Virus record (IMG/VR): IMGVR_UViG_3300042987_003255
Coordinates: 1 to 21,618 of that record
Strand: one strand, 5' to 3'
Length of the DNA: 21,618 bases
From: a virus
In this document: piece after piece, positions 21,606 through 21,618 of the stretch
Layout of the letters: the number at the start of each line of letters is the position of its first letter
Position numbering within the stretch: the stretch's first letter is position 1
Notes under the pieces: model-generated
Told to the model about the DNA's origin: nothing
Databases searched by the model: none
Seen by the model: the letters and a program-made list of their open reading frames with translations, nothing else
Program-made: the position numbers and the translations under genes

Positions 21606-21618
21606 TATATCCAATCAG
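21602..21618 (+). CDS. Start of a further gene, cut by the window end
   Basis: ATG at 21602-21604 overlaps the TGA stop of the previous gene in the ATGA form and opens MIYPI before the window ends. Because the preceding baseplate genes also overlap, this is probably the next member of the baseplate operon. Too little sequence is present to say what it encodes. Confidence 0.4.

Noticed and set aside
1-21618. CRISPR arrays, tRNA or rRNA genes, insertion sequences, riboswitches
   Set aside because: No regularly spaced repeats, cloverleaf-like segments, transposase motifs or aptamer-like leaders were seen. Gaps between genes are mostly under 130 bases.

Overview
This window looks like a piece of a large, AT-rich, T4-like contractile-tailed phage (myovirus) genome. 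A plus-strand block runs from neck-type genes through tail sheath, tail tube, a tail-assembly or baseplate protein, tape measure, a giant baseplate protein, a gp53-like wedge protein and a further hub-type protein, which is the late-gene logic of T4-like phages. The host is probably a member of the Bacteroidota: start codons lack Shine-Dalgarno sequences and are preceded by A-rich or AT-rich stretches, genes join through TAATG or ATGA overlaps, and virion proteins carry Thr-rich linkers. No genus can be named.

Left part (1-3219, minus strand): an SNF2-type helicase, then an Mn-type superoxide dismutase domain protein with extra N- and C-terminal tails, then a protein cut by the window edge. 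That last reading frame has no normal start upstream of clearly coding sequence. It joins the superoxide dismutase frame by a -1 shift in a run of nine A, so it is either a frameshift fusion or a disrupted gene. Minus and plus genes diverge around 3220-3276.

Neck and sheath region (3277-9107, plus strand): an unrecognised structural protein, a HExxH zinc metallopeptidase, a probable tail-completion protein with a small C-terminal beta domain, an opposite-strand ribbon-helix-helix gene, and an unusually long sheath protein with a poly-Thr tract, closed by a strong hairpin terminator.

Tube to tape measure (9122-13933): a HAD-family phosphatase lies between sheath and tube, and a small homing-endonuclease-like gene with its own promoter, start-site hairpin and terminator lies after the tube. 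Next comes a gp26-like protein whose 3' end overlaps a second frame in the manner of a tail-assembly chaperone frameshift, then the tape measure.

Baseplate (13956-21618): a 1639-residue protein with an embedded OmpA-like peptidoglycan-binding module, a gp53/LysM-like wedge protein, an 805-residue hub-like protein, and the first codons of one more gene. These four starts are tightly coupled.

A recurring TATTTATA motif sits on the coding strand 3 to 44 bases before most non-overlapping starts and is a candidate phage late-promoter element. There are no tRNA genes, CRISPR arrays or insertion sequences that I can see, and no gene-free stretch longer than 300 bases.
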